NCBI GenBank assembly: GCA_002791545.1
Contig: PFXG01000073.1
Coordinates: 1 to 41,098 of the forward strand
Direction: 5' to 3'
From: Zetaproteobacteria bacterium CG_4_9_14_3_um_filter_49_83
Lineage (GTDB): Bacteria; Pseudomonadota; Zetaproteobacteria; Mariprofundales; Mariprofundaceae
DNA: 41,098 nucleotides
Under the pieces are notes generated by a model. That model was not told the DNA's origin, did not search any database, and saw only the letters and a list, made by a program, of their open reading frames with translations. Of this stretch, positions 17,485 to 24,816 are shown one piece after another (position 1 is the first letter of the stretch; each line of letters begins with the position of its first letter). The position numbers and the translations under genes were made by a program.

Positions 17485-17622
17485 ATGTATTCTGAAGTTA
17501 ATGGTCAAGCGATGTCAGAGGCAAGAGCTGGTGAAGAAGGTGGTGAGCGGGCGATGAAAAAACGGGCGAACTTTTATATTCGAGATGCGCAGCCGATTCA
17601 GAACGAGATGGGCCACGTGTGA
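17485..17622 (+). CDS. Possible small upstream CDS coupled to REC-HD-GYP (45 aa)
   Basis: An ATG at 17485 opens a 45-codon frame rich in charged residues, with MKKRANFYIRDAQPIQ in its second half. It stops with TGA at 17620-17622. That stop overlaps the GTG start of the next gene as GTGA, the same junction style used by established gene pairs in this window. No strong ribosome site is seen; internal ATGs at 17512 and 17554 could be the true start. It may be a leader peptide that couples translation to the phosphodiesterase. No family is recognised. Confidence 0.4.
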   Translation: MYSEVNGQAMSEARAGEEGGERAMKKRANFYIRDAQPIQNEMGHV

Positions 17623-18737
17623 TAAAACTCCTGCTTGTCGATGATAACGAGGATGCAAGAGATGTGCAGAGCCTCATCTTTAGCAGTCATGGTTATGAAG
17701 TCATGACTGCCGAGAACGGGGTTGATGCCATGGAGTACATCCGGCAATCAAGGCCCGACTTAATCATCACAGATGTTCTCATGCCGAAAATGGATGGTTA
17801 TGAACTCTGCCGCAGGCTTAAAACTGATAAAACCCTTAAAGATATCCCGATTGTTTTTTATTCGGCGCATTATCTTGATCCGCAAGATGAGAAAATGGCA
17901 CGTGATTTGGGCGTTGTACAACTGATTCAGAAGCCGATGGATACGGCAGAATTTCTGCGCATTATCGACGGTATCGTGCAACAATTCGGCAAATCTGAAT
18001 TTTTGCCACCGGTGTGGCTTTTCAAAGAAGATCTAGATTTCGAGCGTAAACATGAGCAACGCCTGACCGAGATGCTGTATAAAAAGCTTGGTGAATTAGA
18101 ACAAACCCGCAGCATGCTTAAAAACGCACTTGAAGGAACGATTGCCACAGTTGCTCTGGCCGTCGAAGCCAGAGACCCGTCAACGTCAGGTCATCAGCGG
18201 CGGGTTGCTACGCTGGCTGAAGCGATTGCGCGTGAAATGAAGCTGGAGGAGAAGCAGGTCGAAGGCATTCGAATGGGTGCTACGATTCATGATATCGGCA
18301 AGATTCAAATTCCGGCCGAGATACTCGGTAAGCCTGCAAAGTTATCTGATATTGAAATTCATCTGGTTCAGGAGCATACAACGGTTGGCTACAATATTCT
18401 GAAAGTAGTCGCGTTTCCATGGCCTGTGGCTCAAATCGCATATCAGCATCATGAAAGAATGGATGGTTCCGGTTATCCGCAAGGTTTGAAGGGTGATGAG
18501 ATATCTCTGGAAGCCCGTATTGTCGCTGTGGCGGATGTGGTTGAAGCGATGCTCAGTCATCGTCCCTACAGGGAAGCCCAGGCTGTTGAAGTGGCTTTGG
18601 AAGAAATAAAGCAGCGTCGTGGTACGCTGTATGATCCGCTTGTTGTTGATGCATGCCTGTCGTTGTTTCAGCTGAAGAATTTTCGCCTGGAGTCAGAAGG
18701 GCGCCGTGACACAGATGCTGGCATCAGAGCACAATAA
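17619..18737 (+). CDS. Response regulator REC-HD-GYP cyclic-di-GMP phosphodiesterase
   Basis: A 372-residue protein. The receiver domain (about 2-120) has acidic residues in VDDNED, phospho-acceptor D52 in IITDVLMPKMDG and lysine in QLIQKP. A helical linker and an HD-GYP domain (about 165-355) follow, with HDIGKIQIP and HHERMDGSGYPQGLKG. This is the RpfG-type layout, in which phosphorylation controls c-di-GMP breakdown. The start is GTG within a GTGA overlap, and no good ribosome site precedes it. The HD-GYP domain is a close paralogue of the one ending at 17338. No cognate histidine kinase lies in the window. Confidence 0.92.
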   Translation: MIKLLLVDDNEDARDVQSLIFSSHGYEVMTAENGVDAMEYIRQSRPDLIITDVLMPKMDGYELCRRLKTDKTLKDIPIVFYSAHYLDPQDEKMARDLGVVQLIQKPMDTAEFLRIIDGIVQQFGKSEFLPPVWLFKEDLDFERKHEQRLTEMLYKKLGELEQTRSMLKNALEGTIATVALAVEARDPSTSGHQRRVATLAEAIAREMKLEEKQVEGIRMGATIHDIGKIQIPAEILGKPAKLSDIEIHLVQEHTTVGYNILKVVAFPWPVAQIAYQHHERMDGSGYPQGLKGDEISLEARIVAVADVVEAMLSHRPYREAQAVEVALEEIKQRRGTLYDPLVVDACLSLFQLKNFRLESEGRRDTDAGIRAQ

Positions 18738-18820
18738 GCAGGCCAACCTTTACTGGTGAATTGAATCCAGCAACCCCTGATGGGTCATTTTAATACGATT
18801 GCCTTACAAGCTTATACTCA

Positions 18821-19351
18821 TCAACCGCAATTCCAGCCATTTGCACCTGTTAGGTCCATGATTGAGTCAGTTGGATCAGTAATGTCAGCATCGGCTAAGG
18901 GGTTATAACTTTTTTTGAAACAGGGCGTACCCGGAGCGTCAAGGTCAATAGCAATAATTTTTGAGCCCCCATGGTGGCGGCCACCGCAGATAACAGATTG
19001 TTTGCTGGCACTTACTTTACACAGGACATCAACTTTTTTTGATAAATTAATTTCAAATCTTTGAGCCGAACCATCTAAGAGGGCAACATTGATAGATACT
19101 GCACCAGTGGCTTGTTTGTCAGCAATTGTTACGGGCGCAAATTCAGCGTGCTCATTGAAAAATTGGTTCTCAAAGAGAAAAACATGGTGTACATCTGAAT
19201 GAGCGGCTGAATTGCTCGCGTTTTCTTTGTGTTTGGCGAACATAGGGGTGGCAATAGAAGCTAAAATTCCGATAATCGCAATTACGATCATGATTTCAAT
19301 TAACGTAAAACCAAATTCATTACGTCTTTTGCGAGTCTCTGGTTTACGCAT
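18821..19351 (-). CDS. Type IV pilin-like protein (second pilin of the locus)
   Basis: A 176-residue prepilin. A basic leader (MRKPETRKRRNEFG) is followed by the prepilin peptidase site G/FTLIE with Glu at position 5, and the hydrophobic helix MIVIAIIGILASIATPMF. The globular part (about 60-176) has four cysteines, two in LCKVSASKQSVICGG. The ATG at 19351 has GAGGAT about 7 bases upstream. An in-frame ATG at 19450 overlaps the upstream gene by ATGA but would give an unusually long 47-residue leader. It is the last gene of the pilA-ABC cluster and may be a minor or alternative pilin, or a pseudopilin. Confidence 0.85.
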   Translation of the reverse strand: MRKPETRKRRNEFGFTLIEIMIVIAIIGILASIATPMFAKHKENASNSAAHSDVHHVFLFENQFFNEHAEFAPVTIADKQATGAVSINVALLDGSAQRFEINLSKKVDVLCKVSASKQSVICGGRHHGGSKIIAIDLDAPGTPCFKKSYNPLADADITDPTDSIMDLTGANGWNCG

Positions 19352-19446
19352 TGGCTTATCCTCAAGCATTTTGGTGTGTTCAATTGGAGATTTTTTAACG
19401 CATTGGTGCGAGGGAGTCAAGCTACGGGATCCTAATAAGTGCTTAT

Positions 19447-20139
19447 TCATAGTGCGTCTGGCTTGCTTTCTGCTTGCTCTTTGAGTTTTTGGATGCGAAT
19501 TTCAATTCCGTGTTGCATGGATGGCGGTAGTGTTTGCTTTCGCGCTTGCAGAAATGCGATGGCGGCTTCAAGGCTGATTTCGTCTTTCATTAAACGAGAA
19601 GCAAAGCCGAAGGCCATGACAGGCGCATTGGTTTTGCCAGTGGCTATTTGCGCTAAAGTTAAAGCGCGTTTTTTGTCATTTAGCTGCGTTGAGGCAATGA
19701 AAGAAGCGACCAGCGGTATAAGCCAGTCATCCATCACCTGGCTGCCCTTCGAAAGTAATGCAACGGCTTCATTCGGCATGTTGGCATCATACGGCAAGAG
19801 CCCTTCGGCAAGGCGATACGTGTCACGAAATTTAGGGTCGAGGTGTTGCGCTATTTGAAGCTCCTGATGCAGTGTGCTCCAGGCATAGTCGTTTTGTTCA
19901 TTGTCGAGAGTTTTTTGCGAGGTATCAGAGTAGATGGTGAAAACACGGAGGATAGAAAAGTCGGCACACATGCCGGGAAGTTGTCCGCATGCAACATCAA
20001 ACAACCATAATTTGGGTGACTGGGGCTGATAATAAAAATTCTTTTCTGTTGGACCGATGCCGGATTGTGTGCGCGCAAAAACCAGCAATGTAAGCATGCT
20101 GAATATCAGTAAGCCAAGGCGAAAAGCCTTTGTGTTCAC
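19447..20139 (-). CDS. Membrane-anchored helical protein of the pilin-ABC locus (possible PilG counterpart)
   Basis: A 230-residue protein. One N-terminal hydrophobic segment (about 8-24, GLLIFSMLTLLVFA) is followed by a mostly helical region with TPR/SEL-like periodicity (DPKFRDTYRLAEGLLPYDANMPNEAVALL). The start is GTG at 20139, in a GTGA overlap with the permease stop. The frame extends further upstream, but that part lies within the permease gene and I reject it. In Myxococcus xanthus, pilG accompanies the ABC genes pilH and pilI beside pilA. Equivalence here is inferred from position, not from visible sequence similarity. Confidence 0.75.
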   Translation of the reverse strand: MNTKAFRLGLLIFSMLTLLVFARTQSGIGPTEKNFYYQPQSPKLWLFDVACGQLPGMCADFSILRVFTIYSDTSQKTLDNEQNDYAWSTLHQELQIAQHLDPKFRDTYRLAEGLLPYDANMPNEAVALLSKGSQVMDDWLIPLVASFIASTQLNDKKRALTLAQIATGKTNAPVMAFGFASRLMKDEISLEAAIAFLQARKQTLPPSMQHGIEIRIQKLKEQAESKPDAL

Positions 20140-20933
20140 AGATCCTGCCTGGAAAAAAGAAGAACAGATACAATTAAGGCTAAAATAGCGTAGCTGACAT
20201 GTTCCAGGATAAAGAATAAAGCTTGGGATATGGCTACAGCATCGCCATGCGAGATCATCAAAGATATCTGATGCCCATTTAAATGCGGTAATAGCTGATA
20301 AACGGAAGATATCGCGAACAACAGCCAGCCAGGCATAGTCTGAGAAACTTCCGGATTCTGTGTGGCAGCAAGAACAGGTGGAATGACCCATGCGATGACC
20401 CAGACAAGAAAAACCATTACCAATAATTCGTTTTCACCGCTAGCCCAACTGAAGAACAACATGGCAATGGCAATCATGCTTATGTATTCGATGGCATAGA
20501 GCATGACGCCACTTATAATGAAAGTGGGAACAAAGTCTTCGGCATACCCTTCCCATAGGTGGGTGATAAGGCTGGCTATCAGAGTTGAGGAGATGGCAAG
20601 GCAAAGCATCAGCAACAGGAACATCAGAGAAATACCGATGAAACGTGACAATATGTATTGTGGGCGAGATATGCTTTGACCAACCAGCATAAAATAGAAG
20701 CGATTTTTCAAATCTTGTGCCAGAAAAGGGACGGCTAATAATAATAAAAATATCACCGCAAGCAGATGGCTGAAGGTAAAAATGCCGTCGATATAGACTT
20801 TCCCAAGGTCCAGCATAAATAACGAGGCAAATACAGCGGCCAAAACAGGCATAACCAGGGTGCTTGCAAGCAAGACCCGGAAGCTTAGTAAGTTCCAGAA
20901 CTCAAGCGTGGTTAGTCGAATTACTCTATGCAT
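20136..20933 (-). CDS. ABC-2-type transporter permease of the pilin locus (PilI-like)
   Basis: A 265-residue integral membrane protein with about six predicted helices, for example near 17-38 (FRVLLASTLVMPVLAAVFASLF), 50-70, 100-125, 140-165, 172-192 and 240-260. It should form the channel for the ATPase encoded just upstream, whose gene it overlaps by 13 bases. In M. xanthus the comparable PilH/PilI transporter is required for type IV pilus assembly; its cargo is unknown. The placement between two pilin genes supports the same role. The sequence alone says only ABC-2 permease. Confidence 0.82.
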   Translation of the reverse strand: MHRVIRLTTLEFWNLLSFRVLLASTLVMPVLAAVFASLFMLDLGKVYIDGIFTFSHLLAVIFLLLLAVPFLAQDLKNRFYFMLVGQSISRPQYILSRFIGISLMFLLLMLCLAISSTLIASLITHLWEGYAEDFVPTFIISGVMLYAIEYISMIAIAMLFFSWASGENELLVMVFLVWVIAWVIPPVLAATQNPEVSQTMPGWLLFAISSVYQLLPHLNGHQISLMISHGDAVAISQALFFILEHVSYAILALIVSVLLFSRQDL

Positions 20934-21616
20934 ACTTTGTTACGCTCGTGTAAGGCTAGTCTGGATTCGATAATTTCCACCTCAGCGATAGAATGTTCGG
21001 TGATGGTAAATGTTTCGGCAATTTCCCCATGGGAAATTAAAACAATTTTGTGGCATATGCGAACAAGATCGGCTACCTGATGGCTGCAAATTAAAATGCT
21101 GCCGCCATTGTTGTGAAAGTCAGAAAAGACGTCCAGCATGTGCCTTCTTCCCAGTGCATCCAGGCCAGACATGGGTTCATCGAGGATGAGCCATTTAGCC
21201 CGCGATGCCAGTGTAAAAGCTATGGATGTGCGTTGTCGCATGCCCTTGGAGTATTCGTTTGTTTTCCGATGCCAGGATTCTTCATTCAAGGCAACTTGCC
21301 GCAATAGACGTTCTGTTTCTCGTGGCTTGTTCCGGGTTGCGAAGTTGAGAAGTTGCCAGGCAGATAAAGTGGATGGCAAGCAACTTACTTCAGGTAAATA
21401 ACTGATATCACCCGGTTTGATGGGTTTACCGTTAAGAGCAATATTGCCCTGATCAGGATTGATCAGGCCCAGTATGGATTTGATAAGGGTGCTTTTTCCG
21501 GCACCATTGACGCCAAGCAGGCCTGTGATGGTGTTGTCAGTAAAGTCACTGCATATATTATTTAAAATGGTGCGCTGGTTATAAGCTTTGCGTAAATGCT
21601 GAAGAGAGAGGTTCAT
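20921..21616 (-). CDS. ABC transporter ATP-binding protein of the pilin locus (PilH-like)
   Basis: A 231-residue ATPase with complete motifs: Walker A G35-T43 (GVNGAGKST), signature YSKGMRQR near 122-129, Walker B with D146/E147 (WLILDEPMSGLD), and switch H179 (ICSHQ). The Q-loop position reads YLPE, as in many ABC-2 exporters. It pairs with the permease downstream (13-base overlap). It starts about 58 bases after the pilA stop, just past a hairpin, so it is probably expressed by read-through at a lower level than pilA. It is compared with M. xanthus PilH by gene order. Confidence 0.88.
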   Translation of the reverse strand: MNLSLQHLRKAYNQRTILNNICSDFTDNTITGLLGVNGAGKSTLIKSILGLINPDQGNIALNGKPIKPGDISYLPEVSCLPSTLSAWQLLNFATRNKPRETERLLRQVALNEESWHRKTNEYSKGMRQRTSIAFTLASRAKWLILDEPMSGLDALGRRHMLDVFSDFHNNGGSILICSHQVADLVRICHKIVLISHGEIAETFTITEHSIAEVEIIESRLALHERNKVCIE

Positions 21617-21619
21617 AAG

Positions 21620-21653
21620 AATAAAACAAAAGGGAGGCTGGCATGCCAGCCTC
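21620..21653 (-). terminator. Terminator or attenuator between pilA and the ABC genes
   Basis: A perfect 20-base palindrome (21634-21653, GAGGCTGGCA and its complement) begins about 20 bases after the pilA stop. On the minus strand it is followed by CCTTTTGTTTTATT. Partial termination here would let the abundant pilin be made in excess of the transporter subunits. Confidence 0.8.
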
Positions 21654-21673
21654 TCAATGTGCCGTTAATCTAA

Positions 21674-22135
21674 TTAACAGCCAGGTGCAGTTACGTCGGC
21701 ATCGAGCAATACAGTACCAGCAGTGCTGGCAGCTTCCACCATGGATGGAGCATCACTGGCTACGTTGTAAATTTTATCGCCAGGTGCGTTTTTGGTCGCA
21801 GCGCCATAGCACTGATTTGTGGTTCCGATTACAGAAGCAAAGGCAACATTCTTAGAAAGATTGATTACAACAGGTGCTGCAAGTCCTGCTGCAGTATCTA
21901 AAGTGGCCGTGCCGGTAGCTACAAGGACAGTTTTAGGATATTCTGAATTGTCATTGAAGAAAACTTCATAAGCAGTTGCTGCACCTTTAAGGTCTGATTG
22001 TGCAGCCGTGTTGAATGCTTTAATGCGGTATGATGCAAACTGTGGAATCGCTACAGCGGCCAGAATACCGATAATTGCAACTACGATCATCAGTTCGATC
22101 AGGGTGAAGCCTTGTTCTTTGTTCATTGGTTTCAT
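21674..22135 (-). CDS. pilA: Major type IV pilin PilA
   Basis: A 153-residue prepilin. A short leader (MKPMNKEQG) is followed by the cleavage/methylation site G/FTLIE and the classic N-terminal helix [20 protein letters not shown]. The globular domain ends with Cys in VTAPGC, which can pair with the Cys in TTNQCYG as the usual D-region loop. AGGAG precedes the ATG by about 7 bases. It is first in the pilin-ABC cluster, with a sigma-54-type promoter at 22191-22207. Pilins of this class support twitching motility and attachment, as well as DNA uptake. Confidence 0.93.
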   Translation of the reverse strand: MKPMNKEQGFTLIELMIVVAIIGILAAVAIPQFASYRIKAFNTAAQSDLKGAATAYEVFFNDNSEYPKTVLVATGTATLDTAAGLAAPVVINLSKNVAFASVIGTTNQCYGAATKNAPGDKIYNVASDAPSMVEAASTAGTVLLDADVTAPGC

Positions 22136-22190
22136 AATTGTTCTCCTGTTTAATTAAAGACACCGTGTAACGATGTTCTGCCAATAGTGT

Positions 22191-22207
22191 AGCAAGCGGC
22201 ATGCCAA
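22191..22207 (-). promoter_or_regulatory. Sigma-54 (RpoN) promoter of pilA
   Basis: Read on the minus strand the site is TTGGCATGCCGCTTGCT. It carries the -24 GG and -12 GC dinucleotides 10 bases apart and matches TGGCACG-N4-TTGCW except for one base. The predicted transcript start is near 22181, giving a leader of about 45 bases before the pilA ATG. RpoN control of pilA is established in other proteobacteria. Confidence 0.82.
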
Positions 22208-22242
22208 AGTTGAGTGAAGGGGTAGATGGGTTTCAGCAGCGG

Positions 22243-22263
22243 GACTGACAAAAAATGTCAGTC
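22243..22263. promoter_or_regulatory. Inverted repeat upstream of pilA, candidate enhancer-binding site
   Basis: GACTGACA and TGTCAGTC form a perfect 8-bp inverted repeat with a 5-base A spacer. It is centred about 70 bases upstream of the predicted pilA transcript start. It contains TGTC half-sites like those reported for PilR in Pseudomonas. There is no T run after it on the minus strand, so it is unlikely to be a terminator of yciB. The role is inferred. Confidence 0.5.
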
Positions 22264-22327
22264 GACGGTATAATGATTGTCACTACAGCTCAGAAATAAC
22301 GTTTTTAAAGCTATGTGAAGCACTGGA

Positions 22328-22861
22328 TCACGACTCTTCCTGCATATAACGTGCTAAATACAGGCTTTGAGCCACGATAAACACAAACGTCAGACCCAAC
22401 ATGCCGAAAAGTTTGAAGTTAACCCAGGTTTCGGTATCAAATGAATAGACGACGATCAGATTAATAATGCCCATGACAACAAAAAATACCGACCAGAGCA
22501 GGTTGAGGCGTAACCAGATGGTGTCAGGCAGGCTCAGATGATCGCCCATCATGCGGCGGATCAGCGGTTGTTTGCCGATCCACATGCTGCCGATAAACAC
22601 CAGCGCAAACAGCCAGTTAATCACCGTTGGTTTCCATTTGATAAACATTTCATCATGCAGCAACAAGGTCATACCACCAAAAACGCACACCAGAACCAGC
22701 GTAATAACGTGCATGTTTTCAAAACGTCTTTGACGTAGCCAGTAGATGCCGGTTTGCAGGATAGAGGCGATGATCAGTACGGCGGTAGCGGTGTAGATGT
22801 CATACAGTTTGTAGGCGGCAAAAAACAGTGCTACCGGGAAAAAGTCGAAAAGCATTTTCAT
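22328..22861 (-). CDS. yciB: Inner-membrane protein YciB (septation protein A family)
   Basis: A 177-residue membrane protein of normal family length with about five helices. It starts MKMLFDFFPVALFFAAYKLYDIYTA; other family-typical parts are KPTVINWLFALVFIGS and the C-terminal KLFGMLGLTFVFIVAQ. YciB proteins affect cell-envelope integrity and septation, but the exact activity is unclear. The ATG at 22861 has GAGG 8 bases upstream. The frame extends to 22975, but that part overlaps rnhA. It follows rnhA on the same strand and may be co-transcribed. Confidence 0.92.
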   Translation of the reverse strand: MKMLFDFFPVALFFAAYKLYDIYTATAVLIIASILQTGIYWLRQRRFENMHVITLVLVCVFGGMTLLLHDEMFIKWKPTVINWLFALVFIGSMWIGKQPLIRRMMGDHLSLPDTIWLRLNLLWSVFFVVMGIINLIVVYSFDTETWVNFKLFGMLGLTFVFIVAQSLYLARYMQEES

Positions 22862-22922
22862 CGTGTAAACCTCGTTATAAATATCATCAGGAAAAATTGC
22901 CGCGTTTGTCGGGTCGGAAAGC

Positions 22923-23354
22923 TTACGTCGGAATCCCCTGACGGGCCAGTGCATCGGCGCGTTCGTTGCCTTCATGTCCGGCGTGACCTTTAATCCACTG
23001 CCATTTTACATCGTGGATGGCATTGAGCGTATCCAGTTGCTGCCAAAGTTCTGCATTGGCGACAGGTTTTTTGGCAGTATTTTTCCAGCCATTCTTTTTC
23101 CAGCCGTGAATCCATGAGGTGATGCCATCGACAACATATTTGGAATCGGAAAAAATAGTGATCGCACACGGTTTTTTGAGCGCTTTCAGAGCTTCAATAG
23201 CAGCTTGCAGCTCCATGCGCTGGTTGGTGGTGTTTGGTTCGCCGCCGCATAGTTCCTTTTCATGCTTGCCATAGCGCAGCCAGACGCCCCAGCCGCCGGG
23301 GCCGGGATTGCCGGAGCAGGCACCATCGGTAAATGCTTCTATGTGTTGGCTCAT
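22923..23354 (-). CDS. rnhA: Ribonuclease HI
   Basis: A 143-residue enzyme that cuts RNA in RNA-DNA hybrids. The catalytic residues match E. coli numbering exactly: D10 ([14 protein letters not shown]), E48 (QRMELQ), D70 (FSDSKYV) and D134 (NERADALA), with H124 in KGHAGHEGN. The basic helix [11 protein letters not shown] is also present. It begins in an ATGA overlap with the stop of the MscS-family gene, so the two are probably translated together. Confidence 0.97.
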   Translation of the reverse strand: MSQHIEAFTDGACSGNPGPGGWGVWLRYGKHEKELCGGEPNTTNQRMELQAAIEALKALKKPCAITIFSDSKYVVDGITSWIHGWKKNGWKNTAKKPVANAELWQQLDTLNAIHDVKWQWIKGHAGHEGNERADALARQGIPT

Positions 23355-24448
23355 GCTTGTTTGTCCATGTCGTGCATATAAACGCTGCGGCTGGGGAAAG
23401 CAAAGTCCAGATTCAGTGATTCAAGTAAGCTCATGATTTTCAAATTTACATCCTGTCGTACAGCCAGATATTCGCCCCATGCTTTGCTGGCGGAGAAATA
23501 GTAGAGGAAGATCGACAGGGAAGAATCGGCGAACTCATCGAATTTCACCAGTTTAAATTCCTGATCGACGCCGGGGTGTGTTTCCAGAATGTGCTCAATG
23601 CCGGCAATAGCCAACTGCATTTGTTCGGGGGTGGTGGCATAGGTCAGGCCGATGCGCATTTTAATCCGTCGCACAGAACGGGCATCAATATTATCGATGA
23701 CCATATTGGCCAGTTGCGAGTTGGGGACATTGACGAGCGTTTTCTCAAAGGTGCGGATGCGCGTGGAGCGAAAACCGACTTCTTCAACAACACCCTCAAA
23801 ATCGTTGGTTTTGATCCAGTCACCCACCATGAACGGGCGATCGATAAGGATCATGATGCTGCCGAAAATATTGGCGATGGAGTCCCGCGCCGCCATGGCC
23901 ACAGCAATGCCGCCGATGCCCAGTGATGCCAGCAAGCCGGAAATGGAGTAGCCCATGTTTTGGGCCATCACCAATATGCCGGTAATCACCAGAAAGGCTT
24001 TCAGGGTTTTGGCAATAAACGGGATTAACTGATCGTCGAGTGTCGTTTCAGTATGGGAGGCCTGCTCGCCAAAGTAGATCGTGAGCCCGTCCAGCAGCCG
24101 CCACAAAAACCAGACGCCGACGAAAATAATCGCTACGCGGGCCATTTGATCGGTAAAACGAACCAGCGGTAGCATGTTTTCTGTCGGGCTGAGAATGTGC
24201 ACTGCCAATAACATGCCAAGCAGCAGAATAAAACCATTGGCCGGCTTTTCTGCTGCTTTGAACAGTACCGTATCCAACGTGGTTTTGCTCTGACGGGCCA
24301 TGCGCTGTGTAAGAAAGCGGAATACATGTTTGACAATGATGCTTTGCAGTACGAAAGTCATAAAAAGCACCATGATAGCGGCCAGCCATTGCATGAGAGG
24401 GATGGTCAGAAAAGAGGTGTCGAGTAGTGATTGCAATGTATCCATCAT
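23351..24448 (-). CDS. MscS-family mechanosensitive ion channel
   Basis: A 365-residue membrane protein. N-terminal helices (about 15-40, 65-90, 100-120 and 145-165) precede the pore helix [19 protein letters not shown]. The canonical MscS beta domain follows ([16 protein letters not shown] and [14 protein letters not shown]), then the C-terminal alpha/beta domain. Such channels release solutes during hypo-osmotic shock. With more N-terminal helices than E. coli MscS, it resembles the larger YbdG/YnaI-type members. No clear ribosome site precedes the ATG at 24448; a second ATG follows directly. Confidence 0.9.
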   Translation of the reverse strand: MMDTLQSLLDTSFLTIPLMQWLAAIMVLFMTFVLQSIIVKHVFRFLTQRMARQSKTTLDTVLFKAAEKPANGFILLLGMLLAVHILSPTENMLPLVRFTDQMARVAIIFVGVWFLWRLLDGLTIYFGEQASHTETTLDDQLIPFIAKTLKAFLVITGILVMAQNMGYSISGLLASLGIGGIAVAMAARDSIANIFGSIMILIDRPFMVGDWIKTNDFEGVVEEVGFRSTRIRTFEKTLVNVPNSQLANMVIDNIDARSVRRIKMRIGLTYATTPEQMQLAIAGIEHILETHPGVDQEFKLVKFDEFADSSLSIFLYYFSASKAWGEYLAVRQDVNLKIMSLLESLNLDFAFPSRSVYMHDMDKQA

Positions 24449-24525
24449 CGGTGCAAGTATGATGGCTCAGGCTTTATTGGCAAACAGCAATGGTGTTGCA
24501 GTCGTGAAGGTAAGGGAGGAAGCGC

Positions 24526-24816
24526 ATGGATAAGGAATATTTATATCAGCTGATATCAGACCATAATGCGATGCGGAGTTTAATCGGCAGGCCTGTACGC
24601 TATGCTGATGAGGCTTGTGAGATTTGTGATGTGTTATTTGAAGAGTCGCTGCTGGTACTGGCTTCATTGAGTTGCGATGAAATGCAGGATGACAGCTATG
24701 GCCGTCCCCATCGGAAAGTTCCTGCTTATCACAGCCTTCCATTTAAAGATGATGCAGGCAATCCTTCATACATGTGGGGGGAATTGATTTTTCTTGATGG
24801 TGAGGGTGCGAGCTAA
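24526..24816 (+). CDS. Small acidic protein of unknown function (96 aa)
   Basis: I do not recognise this family. The protein is soluble and acidic, with no signal peptide or membrane segment. It has a Cys pair in DEACEICDVLF, a third Cys in LSCDEMQDD and a C-terminal stretch HSLPFKDDAGNPSYMWGEL. A strong AGGGAGGA lies 5 bases before the ATG, which supports a real gene. It is divergent from the MscS gene, and its 3' end overlaps the 3' end of anmK by 4 bases. Confidence 0.72.
   Translation: MDKEYLYQLISDHNAMRSLIGRPVRYADEACEICDVLFEESLLVLASLSCDEMQDDSYGRPHRKVPAYHSLPFKDDAGNPSYMWGELIFLDGEGAS

Noticed and set aside
18770-18800. Hairpin ACCC/GGGT between REC-HD-GYP and the second pilin as terminator
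   Set aside because: Stem of only about four pairs with a weak T tail; not convincing.
20140-20391. N-terminal extension of the helical pilin-locus protein
   Set aside because: It lies inside the ABC permease in another frame; the GTG at 20139 with GTGA overlap is a better start.
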